From: Micromonospora sp. Llam0 | Lineage (GTDB): Bacteria > Actinomycetota > Actinomycetes > Mycobacteriales > Micromonosporaceae | Assembly (NCBI RefSeq): GCF_003751085.1 | Contig: NZ_RJJY01000002.1 | Span: 1,426,001-1,490,000 of the forward strand | DNA: 64,000 bases | Reading direction: 5' to 3' | Shown: positions 50,912 through 58,787 of the stretch, piece after piece | How the letters are laid out: each line of letters begins with the position of its first letter | Position numbering within the stretch: position 1 is the first letter of the stretch | Program-made: the position numbers and the translations under genes | Notes under the pieces: generated by a model | Databases searched by the model: none | What the model saw: the letters and a program-made list of their open reading frames with translations, nothing else | What the model was told of the DNA's origin: nothing

Positions 50912-52396
50912 GTGTCCCTGCCTGGTGCCGTGTCCGCCGCTCCGTCACCACACAACGACTGGACGCTGATCGCCCCCGTAGAGCCCGGTCACCCGGCACC
51001 CACCGCCCAGGTGAGCGTGCTGGTGGTCGGCGATGGTGGCGACCCGGCGGCCGCCGCCCGGACCGTCGCCGCGCTGCGCCAGCAGCGGTACCCGGACCGG
51101 CTGTTGCAGATCGTCACCGTCGCCGCCGACAGCGACTTCGCCGACCAGGTCGGCACCGCCAAGGGCGAAATCATCGTCCGGGTTCCGGCCGGGGCGGTCC
51201 CCGCACCGGACCTGGTCTCGGCGCTCACCCGCTGGCAACAGGCCAGCCCGGCGGCGGTCAGCGTCGCCGTACCGATGATCTTCTCCGGCCGGGCCCCGGA
51301 CCCGGACGTGATCGTGGCCCATGCCAGCGCCGGCACCCTCGGCCAGCTCTTCCCGGGCAGTACGGTCGACCCCGGGCTGGCCCGGCTGCTCGACACCACG
51401 CATCAGCTCCGCACCGCCGACCATCTCGTCTTCCTGGCCGCCGCCGGCACCGGTTACGCCTTTCAGCGGGACCGCTACCAGGCCGGCTCCGACCGGTTCC
51501 AGGGCACCGACGTCGAGGTCGCCTACCGGCTGGCGCAGGCCGGGGCGGTGTTCGTACCCGAGCCGGCGGCGACGCTGTGGACGGCCGCCCCGGCGGATCC
51601 GGTCACCGCCGGGCAGCGGGCCGACGCCGAGCTGACCGACCTGGTGCCGTTCCCTCGCGAGCGTCGCCACCGACCCGGCCGGGTCTGGCAGGTGCCACTG
51701 GTGACCGCCGTGGTGCCGGTCGACCAGCCGTACCGGGTGGTCCGGTCCTGCGTCGACCGGCTGCTCGGCGGCGACGAGCGCGACCTGCACGTGGCCCTGG
51801 TCGGCGACTGGGCCGCAGCCGAGGCCGACAGCAACAGGGCCGACAGCAACAGGGCCGACAGCAGCGGAGCCGACCTGCGGCTGCTGGCCGCCGAGTACCG
51901 CAGCGAACCACGGGTACGGATGGTCAGCAGCGCTCCGGTGACCGCCTTTCCCGCGCCGTACCTGCTCCGGGTGCCGGCCCGGCTGGGCGTCGGTCCGCGG
52001 ACCGTCGGCTCGCTGGTCGCGGCGATGGAGAAGTGGCGGTGCGGTCTGCTGCGGGTGCTGCCGGCCGGTGCCGGTGCCCCCACCCACGCCGTCGAGTTGT
52101 GGTCCACCGCAGCCCGCAGCCGGGCGCTGCACGCCGGTACCGCCGACGGCGCGCTGGTCGAGGCGGTCGCCGCCAGCCACGGTCAACGGTGGGAGACCGG
52201 CAGTGAGTACGACGTCGTCGACCTGACCGCGGCTGGGTCGGGTGCGGCGGGCGGCCCGGTGACGGCCGGACCGCGCGGCGGCCGACGGGCCGGGCAGACG
52301 GTCACCGTCGGTGGGGCCCGCAGCCTCGGCCGGGCGACCGTCTTCGTCGCCCGCAAGTACGCCCGCGGGGTACGCCGTCGGCTGGTCTCCCGCTGA
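50912..52396 (+). CDS. GT2-like glycosyltransferase family protein with DSNRA repeat
   Basis: 494 aa from GTG 50912. The first half has a GT-A-like start (QVSVLVVGDGGDPAAAARTV; ALRQQRYPDRLLQIVTVAAD) and FQGTDVEVAYRLAQAGAVF. A second related domain follows (VPLVTAVVPVDQPYRVVRSC, HVALVGDWAAAEAD). The classical DxD motif is not evident, so it may be a degenerate or auxiliary transferase. Between the halves of domain 2 is a short tandem repeat, DSNRADSNRADSSGAD, encoded by a 15-base unit (51830-51870). Confidence 0.65.
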   Translation: MSLPGAVSAAPSPHNDWTLIAPVEPGHPAPTAQVSVLVVGDGGDPAAAARTVAALRQQRYPDRLLQIVTVAADSDFADQVGTAKGEIIVRVPAGAVPAPDLVSALTRWQQASPAAVSVAVPMIFSGRAPDPDVIVAHASAGTLGQLFPGSTVDPGLARLLDTTHQLRTADHLVFLAAAGTGYAFQRDRYQAGSDRFQGTDVEVAYRLAQAGAVFVPEPAATLWTAAPADPVTAGQRADAELTDLVPFPRERRHRPGRVWQVPLVTAVVPVDQPYRVVRSCVDRLLGGDERDLHVALVGDWAAAEADSNRADSNRADSSGADLRLLAAEYRSEPRVRMVSSAPVTAFPAPYLLRVPARLGVGPRTVGSLVAAMEKWRCGLLRVLPAGAGAPTHAVELWSTAARSRALHAGTADGALVEAVAASHGQRWETGSEYDVVDLTAAGSGAAGGPVTAGPRGGRRAGQTVTVGGARSLGRATVFVARKYARGVRRRLVSR

Positions 52397-52667
52397 GCCT
52401 CGATCAGCCGCCCCCGTCAAGGGCGACCATGAAACCAAGGACGATCATGAAAATTCCTTGTTTCGGGCCGCCCGGCACCACCCGATCTTCGGGCACGGCG
52501 TCGCAGGTGGGCGATGATCCCGCCGGTTCCATCGCACCAGTGGTATAGACGTTTCGGAATATAACTTCCCAGTGTCGGCTCAGATTACTCTCAGCAAGAT
52601 CGGCGTTCACTGATCCGCTGTCACCGTCAGCGGACTGACGCCTGCCGATCTGATGGGAGGACGGGAG
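52397..52667. other. 270-bp intergenic region before the subtilase gene
   Basis: No gene seen. It is less GC-rich than its surroundings (for example aaacgttcggaatataactt-like text near 52550-52570), as expected of a promoter region. I cannot place a specific promoter. Confidence 0.4.
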
Positions 52668-54527
52668 ATGAATCTCCCCCGCAGGATCATCATCGTCGGT
52701 GCCACCGCACTGGCCATGGTGGCGGCAGTCACCGGACCGGTCACCGCCGCCGAACCGGAGGGGACGATCCGGCACGCCGGTGGACCGACCGCCGTACCGG
52801 ACAGCTACATCGTGGTCTTCAAGAAGAGCGCGGTCACCCGGGGACAGGTCGCCGCGACCGCCCGCAACCTTGCCAGCCAGCACGGTCGGACAGTCGCCCG
52901 CACCTACACCGCCGCGCTGCGCGGCTTCGAGATCTCCGCCAACGCGAAGCAGGCGGCCCGGATCGCAGCCCACCCGGCCGTCGAGTACGTCGAGCAGAAC
53001 CACACCGTACGGATCACCGACACCCAGCCGAACCCGCCGTCGTGGGGGCTGGACCGGATCGACCAGCGCGATCTGCCGCTGGATGACTCGTACACCTACC
53101 CGAACACCGCGTCCAACGTGCACGCGTACATCATCGACACCGGGATCCGGTTCAGCCACAACGACTTCGGCGGCCGGGCGGTCAGCGGCTTCGACGCCGT
53201 CGACGGCGGGTCGGCGGACGACTGCAACGGCCACGGCACGCACGTCGCCGGTACCGTCGGCGGCACCGCGTACGGCGTCGCCAAGGGTGCCACCCTGGTC
53301 GGCGTCCGGGTGCTGAACTGCTCCGGCAGTGGCACCACCGCCGGCGTCATCGCCGGGGTGGACTGGGTGACCGACAACGCCGAACTGCCGGCGGTGGCCA
53401 ACATGAGCCTCGGCGGCGGCGCCAACACCTCGCTGGACACCGCGGTGCGCAACTCGATCGCCACCGGTGTCACCTACAGCCTGGCGGCGGGCAACAGCAA
53501 CGCGAACGCCTGCAACACCTCCCCGGCCCGGGTCACCGAAGCCGTCACCGTCGGCTCCACCACCAGCAACGACGGTCGGTCCAGCTTCTCCAACTACGGC
53601 ACCTGCCTGGACGTGTTCGCTCCCGGGTCGTCGATCACCTCGGCCTGGCACACCAGCAACACCGCGACGAACACCATCAGCGGCACCTCGATGGCCGCGC
53701 CGCACGTGGCCGGCGCGGCGGCCCTGGTCGCCTCGGTCAACCCCGGCTGGAGCCCGCAGGAGGTCCGCGACTACCTGTACGACAACGCGACCGTGGGCGC
53801 GGTCGGCAACCCGGGCAGCGGCTCGCCCAACCGGCTGCTGTACGTGGTCAACGACGGCACCCCGCCAGCGGACAACTTCTCCATGTCGGTCAGCCCGACG
53901 TCCGGCTCGACCACGCCGGGTGGTTCGGTGACGGCGACCGTCTCCACCGCCACCACTTCCGGCTCGGCGCAGTCGGTCAGCTTCTCGGCCAGCGGTCTGC
54001 CGAGCGGTGCGACCGCCAGCTTCAGCCCGTCGAGCGTCACCTCGGGCGGCTCGGCCAGCCTGACCGTCAGCACCTCGGCGAGCACCCCGGGCGGCAGCTA
54101 CCCGGTCACCGTCACCGGCACCGGCAGCTCGGCGACCCGTACCGCGACGTTCACCCTGACGGTGATCGGCCCGGGCGGCAGCTGCACCGGCACCAACGGC
54201 ACCGACGTGGCGATCCCGGACAGTGGATCGTGGGTGAGCAGCAGCATCGCGATCAGTGGCTGCAGCAGCACCCCCTCGTCGTCGTCGACGGTGGACGTCA
54301 ACATCCAGCACACCTACCGGGGTGACCTGATCGTCGATCTGATCGCCCCGGACGGCTCGTCCTACCGGTTGAAGAGCTGGGCGTTCTTCGACGGCGCGGA
54401 CAACGTGATCGAGACGTACACGGTGAATCTGTCGTCGGAGACCGCTAACGGCACCTGGCAGCTGCGGGTCCGCGACATCTTCAGCGGCGACACCGGCTAC
54501 ATCAACACCTGGTCGCTGGAGCTGTGA
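52668..54527 (+). CDS. Secreted subtilisin-like serine protease (S8) with P domain
   Basis: 619 aa from ATG 52668 (GGGAG upstream; an ATG-like start at 52653 is less well placed). Signal peptide, then an I9 propeptide (SYIVVFKKSAVTRGQVAATA to VEYVEQNHTV), then the proteinase-K-type catalytic domain: YIIDTGI (Asp157), NGHGTHVAG (His192), GTSMAAPHVAG (Ser341). A Ser/Thr-rich beta domain (about 400-500) is followed by a proprotein-convertase P domain (DVNIQHTYRGDLIVDLIAPD; WQLRVRDIFSGDTGYINTWS). An extracellular protease, matured by propeptide cleavage. Confidence 0.93.
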   Translation: MNLPRRIIIVGATALAMVAAVTGPVTAAEPEGTIRHAGGPTAVPDSYIVVFKKSAVTRGQVAATARNLASQHGRTVARTYTAALRGFEISANAKQAARIAAHPAVEYVEQNHTVRITDTQPNPPSWGLDRIDQRDLPLDDSYTYPNTASNVHAYIIDTGIRFSHNDFGGRAVSGFDAVDGGSADDCNGHGTHVAGTVGGTAYGVAKGATLVGVRVLNCSGSGTTAGVIAGVDWVTDNAELPAVANMSLGGGANTSLDTAVRNSIATGVTYSLAAGNSNANACNTSPARVTEAVTVGSTTSNDGRSSFSNYGTCLDVFAPGSSITSAWHTSNTATNTISGTSMAAPHVAGAAALVASVNPGWSPQEVRDYLYDNATVGAVGNPGSGSPNRLLYVVNDGTPPADNFSMSVSPTSGSTTPGGSVTATVSTATTSGSAQSVSFSASGLPSGATASFSPSSVTSGGSASLTVSTSASTPGGSYPVTVTGTGSSATRTATFTLTVIGPGGSCTGTNGTDVAIPDSGSWVSSSIAISGCSSTPSSSSTVDVNIQHTYRGDLIVDLIAPDGSSYRLKSWAFFDGADNVIETYTVNLSSETANGTWQLRVRDIFSGDTGYINTWSLEL

Positions 54528-54534
54528 CCCTGCC

Positions 54535-54569
54535 CCGGACCCGGTCGGATCGATCCTGACCGGGTCCGG
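54535..54569. terminator. Terminator hairpin after the subtilase gene
   Basis: cggacccggtc and gaccgggtccg pair perfectly around an 11-base loop, starting eight bases past the stop codon. Confidence 0.7.
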
Positions 54570-54587
54570 CAGGCAGTTCACCGGATC

Positions 54588-54617
54588 GGGGGGCGTCGCG
54601 GACCTGCGACGCCCCCC
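54588..54617. terminator. Second terminator hairpin
   Basis: ggggggcgtcgc and gcgacgcccccc, a perfect 12-bp stem with a 6-base loop. It probably serves the remnant gene converging from the right or backs up the first hairpin. Confidence 0.65.
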
Positions 54618-54662
54618 GGTCCGGTGCGCGCCGGGCTCACGCTCGGCGGACACCCGGTCGCG

Positions 54663-54795
54663 TCAGGCGAGGAGGTACGCCTCCAGCCGGTCGGCCAGCT
54701 CCCGTGGTGGTTGAGCGCCGCCAGATGGCCACCACCGGTGTATCGCAGCATCAACCGCCGACAGTACGAGTGTCGGGCATCTGACCTGCCGTTAC
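54663..54795 (-). pseudogene. C-terminal remnant of an alpha/beta hydrolase
   Basis: The minus strand reads CPTLVLSAVDAAIHRWW and, after a one-base shift, ends PRELADRLEAYLLA with TGA. This is the usual end of small alpha/beta hydrolases (TLVLxGxxD, then GGH and a final helix). A stop codon lies just upstream of CPTLVL, and the histidine region is scrambled (YTGGGHLAALNHH in a neighbouring frame). No more of the gene is present up to 54892. Confidence 0.4.
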
Positions 54796-54892
54796 GCCAT
54801 CCGGCCCGGCGCCACGGGCGTCATCTGCATGGCTCGGCCCACCGGCCGGGGCCACCCGTCACGCAGATACGCCGACCGCCAGGAGGCCGCTG

Positions 54893-55525
54893 ATGACCGC
54901 GATCCACCCAGCCGCCGTGACGATCCGTACCGCCGGAGTGGACGACCTCCCGCAGGCCGCCACCCTGCTCACCGAGGCGTTCCTGATCGCGCCGGTGTCG
55001 CAGTGGCTGGTCAAGGACCTGGAGGCACGGGCGGAGATCTTCCGGACGCTGTTCACCATCGAGCTCGATCACGCCATCCGGGCCGGCGGCACGGTACACG
55101 TCGCCGGCCAGTTCAGCGGGGTCGCGGTCTGGCACCCGCGCGGGCGACGTACGCCCACCGAGCCGGAGACGGTCAGCGACCACGAGCTTCAACTGCTCAC
55201 CGCGACCGGACGGTGGCAGCCCCGCTTCGCCGCGTTGGGCCGAATCCTGGCGGCACACCATCCGTGGCAGCCGCACTGGCATCTGGCCTACCTGGCGGTG
55301 GCGCCGTGGCGGCAGGGCGGTGGGTTGGGCAGTGCGCTGCTCCGGCACCACCACCGGCATCTGGACGGCTACGGCACCCCTGGTTACCTGGAGGCGACCA
55401 CGCCCCGCAACCGGGACCTCTACCTGCGGCACGGCTACCGGCCGCACGGACCGGTCCGGCTGCCCGACGGCCCGCCGATCTGGCCGATGTGGCGCGAGCC
55501 CCGGCCCCGGAGCGTGGCCAGCTGA
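54893..55525 (+). CDS. GNAT-family N-acetyltransferase
   Basis: 210 aa. The acetyl-CoA site is visible as HLAYLAVAPWRQGGGLGSAL (motif A, Q/RxxGxG/A) followed by PGYLEATTPRNRDLYLRHGY (motif B). An N-terminal AVTIRTAGVDDLPQAATLLT start is normal for the family. Substrate unknown. The start at 54893 (ATG of MTAIHPAAV) has AGGAGG upstream. Confidence 0.88.
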   Translation: MTAIHPAAVTIRTAGVDDLPQAATLLTEAFLIAPVSQWLVKDLEARAEIFRTLFTIELDHAIRAGGTVHVAGQFSGVAVWHPRGRRTPTEPETVSDHELQLLTATGRWQPRFAALGRILAAHHPWQPHWHLAYLAVAPWRQGGGLGSALLRHHHRHLDGYGTPGYLEATTPRNRDLYLRHGYRPHGPVRLPDGPPIWPMWREPRPRSVAS

Positions 55526-55560
55526 CGGTGCCGACCCGGCAGGTGTGCCCGCCGGTCCGG

Positions 55561-55634
55561 GCCGGATGACCGCGCTCCGGGCCGGATGACCGCGCTCCGG
55601 GCCGGATGACCGCGCTCCGGGCCGGATGACCGCG
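55561..55634. repeat. 20-bp tandem repeat, three full copies plus 14 bases
   Basis: The unit gccggatgaccgcgctccgg occurs at 55561, 55581 and 55601, then partly at 55621. Copies are identical. It lies between the converging GNAT and ArsI-like genes. Confidence 0.9.
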
Positions 55635-55638
55635 ACTG

Positions 55639-56106
55639 TTACGAGCAGCAGCCGCCCGCAGGCGAGCTGCCCGATCCGACGGCTGCGGGCTCCGCCGAGG
55701 TCTCCGAGGCGTCGGCGACGCCAGAGGCGCCGATGTCGTCGGAGTCGCCCTTGACCACGTACACCTCCCATGGCTCGTTGCCCGGGCCACGGACCCACAC
55801 CTTGTCCTGCACCGCGTAGCAGCAGGAGGTGTCGTTTTCGGCAAGGGTGATCAGGCCGGCCTCGGTGAGCCGGTCGGTCGCGGCGGTGACCTGCGCGCCG
55901 TCGAAGACCTCGACCCCAAGGTGGTCCAACACGGTCGGCTGGTCGGGGGCGCCTTCGAGCAACACCAGCTTCAGCGGTGGCTCGGCGATGGCGAAGTTGG
56001 CGTAGCCGGGCCGCCGCTTGGCCGGCTCGACGCCGAACAGCTTCCTGTAGAACGCGACCGACGCTTCCAGGTCGGCGACGCGCAGGGCCAGTTGGACACG
56101 GGACAT
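55639..56106 (-). CDS. arsI: ArsI/CadI-family VOC metalloenzyme (organoarsenical C-As lyase-like)
   Basis: 155 aa from ATG 56106. A vicinal-oxygen-chelate fold: VQLALRVADLEASVAFYRKL, FAIAEPPLKLVLLEG, LDHLGVEVFDGAQV and ENDTSCCYAVQDKVWVRGPG with the Cys pair used to bind the arsenical. A C-terminal Cys-rich end (GGCCS) matches characterised ArsI proteins. It is divergent from an ArsR-family gene, so arsenic or another soft metal is the likely signal. Confidence 0.85.
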   Translation of the reverse strand: MSRVQLALRVADLEASVAFYRKLFGVEPAKRRPGYANFAIAEPPLKLVLLEGAPDQPTVLDHLGVEVFDGAQVTAATDRLTEAGLITLAENDTSCCYAVQDKVWVRGPGNEPWEVYVVKGDSDDIGASGVADASETSAEPAAVGSGSSPAGGCCS

Positions 56107-56184
56107 CCCGCACCTCCATGTTGATTAGACGAACATCTAGACAATGAGCTTGCGGGCTGACTCGACGATTGTCAAACTAGACGA
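56107..56184. promoter_or_regulatory. Divergent arsI-arsR promoter with repeated TAGAC-type motifs
   Basis: Four related motifs: attagacgaac, tctagacaatg, attgtcaaactag and agacgagtgtcaagaca. gacaat (56140-56145) and attgtc (56168-56173) are inverted. This looks like an ArsR/SmtB operator covering both promoters. The arsR leader is nearly absent: its GTG begins within the last motif. Confidence 0.55.
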
Positions 56185-56559
56185 GTGTCAAGACAAGAGT
56201 TGCCGGTCGTGCCGGACGCGTCGACCTGCTGCCCCCCGCTGACCGACCAGGCGCTGACCGACGACGCGGCCGCCAGCCTGGCCCGCGGCTTCAAGGCCCT
56301 CGGCGACCCGGTGCGGCTGAGGCTGCTGTCCCTGATCGCGTCCCAGGCCGGCGGCGAAGTGTGCGTCTGCGACCTGACCGACGCGTTCACCCTGACCGGG
56401 CCGACGATCTCGCACCACCTCAAGGTGCTGCGCGAGGCCGGTCTGATCGACTGCAAGCGCCGCGGCACCTGGGTGTACTACTGGATCGTCCCGGCCCGGG
56501 TCGCCGCCCTGTCCCGACTGCTCGACGTCCCGATCGCCGCTACCGAAGCTGCCCGATGA
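56185..56559 (+). CDS. arsR: ArsR/SmtB-family metal-responsive repressor
   Basis: 124 aa from GTG 56185. The winged HTH has ALGDPVRLRLLSLIASQ, GEVCVCDLTDAFTLTGPTIS and HHLKVLREAGLIDCKRRGTW. The metal-binding cysteines CVC sit in the usual ArsR helix position, plus a CC near the N-terminus (STCCPPL) as in several actinobacterial ArsR proteins. It should repress the divergent ArsI gene and itself until arsenite binds. Confidence 0.88.
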   Translation: MSRQELPVVPDASTCCPPLTDQALTDDAAASLARGFKALGDPVRLRLLSLIASQAGGEVCVCDLTDAFTLTGPTISHHLKVLREAGLIDCKRRGTWVYYWIVPARVAALSRLLDVPIAATEAAR

Positions 56560-56578
56560 CCGTTACCGGAGCGCCCCG

Positions 56579-57103
56579 GTGACCGCCGCCGACGAGGCAC
56601 CACCGCTGGTCCTCGCCCCGATGTCCGACGCGCACCGCGACGCCGTACTCGACATCTACCGGCTCGGCATCGCCACCGGCAACGCCACCTTCGAGACCGA
56701 GCCGCCTTCCTGGGACAGGTTCACCGCCACCCGCCTGCCGGACCACCGCTGGGTCGCCGTCGACCCCGCCGCCGGGATGCACACCGTCCTCGGTTGGACG
56801 GCCTGCGCCCAGGTCTCGGACCGGTGCGTCTACGCCGGGGTCGTCGAGCACTCGGTCTACGTCCACCCCGATGCCCGCGGGCGCGGCATCGGCCGGCTGC
56901 TGCTCCAGCAGTTGATCGGCTCGACCGAGCAGGCCGGCATCTGGACCATCCAGTCCGGAGTCTTCCCCGAGAACACCGCCAGCATCGCCCTGCACCACAG
57001 GTGCGGTTTCCGTACCATCGGCACCCGCGAACGCATCGGCCGCCACCACGGCCGCTGGCGCGACGTCGTCCTCCTCGAACGCCGCAGCCCGATCGTCGGC
57101 TGA
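56579..57103 (+). CDS. GNAT acetyltransferase of the phosphinothricin/arsinothricin (ArsN1-like) type
   Basis: 174 aa from GTG 56579, 19 bp after arsR. Family signature: YRLGIATGNATFETEPPSWD, YVHPDARGRGIGRLLLQQLI (motif A) and GIWTIQSGVFPENTASIALH. Members acetylate the amino group of phosphinothricin, methionine sulfoximine or the arsenic antibiotic arsinothricin. The ars context favours the ArsN1 role, but sequence alone cannot decide. Confidence 0.8.
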   Translation: MTAADEAPPLVLAPMSDAHRDAVLDIYRLGIATGNATFETEPPSWDRFTATRLPDHRWVAVDPAAGMHTVLGWTACAQVSDRCVYAGVVEHSVYVHPDARGRGIGRLLLQQLIGSTEQAGIWTIQSGVFPENTASIALHHRCGFRTIGTRERIGRHHGRWRDVVLLERRSPIVG

Positions 57104-57218
57104 CCTTCCGACCGGCGGCGCTCCAGGTCGGGCCGGTCGCGAATGATCGGATCGGGCCGCAATAGTCGGGCGCCACCGAGGTGCGTTCGGCCAGGCTGAA
57201 CGGTGAAGGGGGTTCCTC

Positions 57219-58088
57219 GTGATCTCGGCACTCAACCGGCTGGTCGACCTCATCGAAGAGCACCTGACCGAGGAGTTCGACGTCGACGCGGTGGCCGGCA
57301 GGCTCGGCACGACCGAGTATCACCTGCGCCGGATGTTCTCGTCGCTGGCCGGCATACCGCTGTCGGAGTACGTACGCCGCCGCCGGATGACCGTCGCCGC
57401 CGCCGACCTCGTTCGCGGCGACGACGACCTGCTGAGCATCGCCATCCGGTACGGGTACGGCTCGACGGAGGCGTTCGGGCGGGCCTTCCGGGCCGTACAC
57501 GGTGTCGGCCCGGGTGACGTCCGCCGCTGCGGCGGCCCCCTTCGCACCCAGTCACAGCTCAGGTTCCGCCTGACCGTCGAAGGGAACACCCCGATGCACA
57601 CCCGAATCCTCGACCGGCCCGCGTTCCGGCTCGTCGGACACGCGGCCCGGGTCCCGCTGATCCACCACGGCGTCAACCCGCACATCCAGCGGCACATCGC
57701 CGCACTACCGGCCGAGGAGCACTCCCGGCTGAAGTCGCTCGGCAACGCCGAGCCGGCCGGACTGCTGCAGATTCTCCACGACCTCGACCCGGACAGCACC
57801 GAAGGCACCGAGCTCACCTACCTGCACGGGGTCGCCATCGACACGGACACGGCCGTCCCCGCCGACCTCGACTCCGTCGAGGTGCCGGTCGGCACCTGGG
57901 CGGTGTTCCGTACCGCCGGACCGCACCCGCAGACCCTGCAGGCCGCCTGGGCCGCGACCGCCACCGAGTGGTTCCCGTCCAACCCGTGGCGGCTGCGGCC
58001 GGGTCCGTCGATGGTCGCCTTCCTCGAACGTTCGGCCGACTTCAGCACCGCCACCTGCGAGCTGTGGTTGCCCGTCGAACCGGACTGA
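57219..58088 (+). CDS. AraC-type regulator with GyrI-like effector domain
   Basis: 289 aa from GTG 57219 (GAAGGGGG upstream). The N-terminal double HTH (RLVDLIEEHLTEEFDVDAVA, YGYGSTEAFGRAFRAVHGV) is followed by a GyrI-like/SOUL-type small-molecule domain (about 125-289, RILDRPAFRLVGHAARVPLI; LTYLHGVAIDT). This is the Rob/BmrR arrangement used to sense hydrophobic drugs. No efflux gene is adjacent. Confidence 0.88.
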   Translation: MISALNRLVDLIEEHLTEEFDVDAVAGRLGTTEYHLRRMFSSLAGIPLSEYVRRRRMTVAAADLVRGDDDLLSIAIRYGYGSTEAFGRAFRAVHGVGPGDVRRCGGPLRTQSQLRFRLTVEGNTPMHTRILDRPAFRLVGHAARVPLIHHGVNPHIQRHIAALPAEEHSRLKSLGNAEPAGLLQILHDLDPDSTEGTELTYLHGVAIDTDTAVPADLDSVEVPVGTWAVFRTAGPHPQTLQAAWAATATEWFPSNPWRLRPGPSMVAFLERSADFSTATCELWLPVEPD

Positions 58089-58134
58089 CGGGCAGGACTG
58101 ACGGGCAGGACTGACGGGCGGAGCTGACGGGTCG
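58083..58134. repeat. 13-bp tandem repeat after the AraC-type gene
   Basis: gactgacgggcag is repeated at 58083 and 58096, then with changes at 58109 and 58122. The first unit overlaps the gene's stop codon. Confidence 0.8.
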
Positions 58135-58154
58135 GGCGGCAGTTGTCCGGACCG

Positions 58155-58745
58155 TCAGGTCGCCGGGTCCGGCGTATCGGCCGCGTCATGCGCATCGGCC
58201 GGACCGCGCCGACGGCGACGCAGCAGCAGCCGGGCGACCAGTGCCGGCAGCAGATGCAGGACGACGACGAGCAGGCCCACCGGCACCGCCAGCTGACCGA
58301 TCGAAAGTCCGTGCAACGCCAGCACCAGTGCCGCGCATCCGGCGGTGACCAGCGCGCCGCCGGACGCGCGGAGCAGCACCCGGCGGGTCGGCGGGTTGCC
58401 ATCGGCCCCGTCGGTCGCTGTGGCCTGCCGCGACGTCAACGCCCCGACGACTGCCCAGACCGCGATCAGGGTGGCGAACTGCAGTGCCCAGACGGCGGTC
58501 GCCGCGACGCTGGCGTGGTTGGTGGACGCCGGCGCGGCGGTCGTCGCAACCGCGAAGACGACGAACGCCGGCAGCCAGGTGAAGGCGTAGACGAACACCG
58601 CCGCCCGTACGGCCGTCGCCGGCCTGGTCTGCCGGTCCCGCAGCGGCAGGACCTGCTCGGCGATACCGACCCGCACCTCGTCGGAGGCCCACACCAGTCT
58701 GCGGTCCGGACCCGACGGAGGCGCCGGTGGTACGGGGCTCGACAT
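58155..58745 (-). CDS. Hypothetical membrane protein with four predicted helices
   Basis: 196 aa from ATG 58745. After a charged cytoplasmic N-terminus (SSPVPPAPPSGPDRRLVWAS) come four hydrophobic segments (AAVFVYAFTWLPAFVVFAV, WALQFATLIAVWAVVGAL, GGALVTAGCAALVLALHGL, LAVPVGLLVVVLHLLPALV) and an Arg-rich tail. No family recognised. It starts 42 bp downstream of the glycosyltransferase on the same strand. Confidence 0.7.
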   Translation of the reverse strand: MSSPVPPAPPSGPDRRLVWASDEVRVGIAEQVLPLRDRQTRPATAVRAAVFVYAFTWLPAFVVFAVATTAAPASTNHASVAATAVWALQFATLIAVWAVVGALTSRQATATDGADGNPPTRRVLLRASGGALVTAGCAALVLALHGLSIGQLAVPVGLLVVVLHLLPALVARLLLRRRRRGPADAHDAADTPDPAT

Positions 58746-58787
58746 GCCGACAAGACTAGCGGCCAATCGATCCAATTAGGTACGCGG

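Noticed and set aside
55561..55634. Possible CRISPR array
   Set aside because: Units are directly adjacent 20-mers with no spacers and no cas genes nearby.
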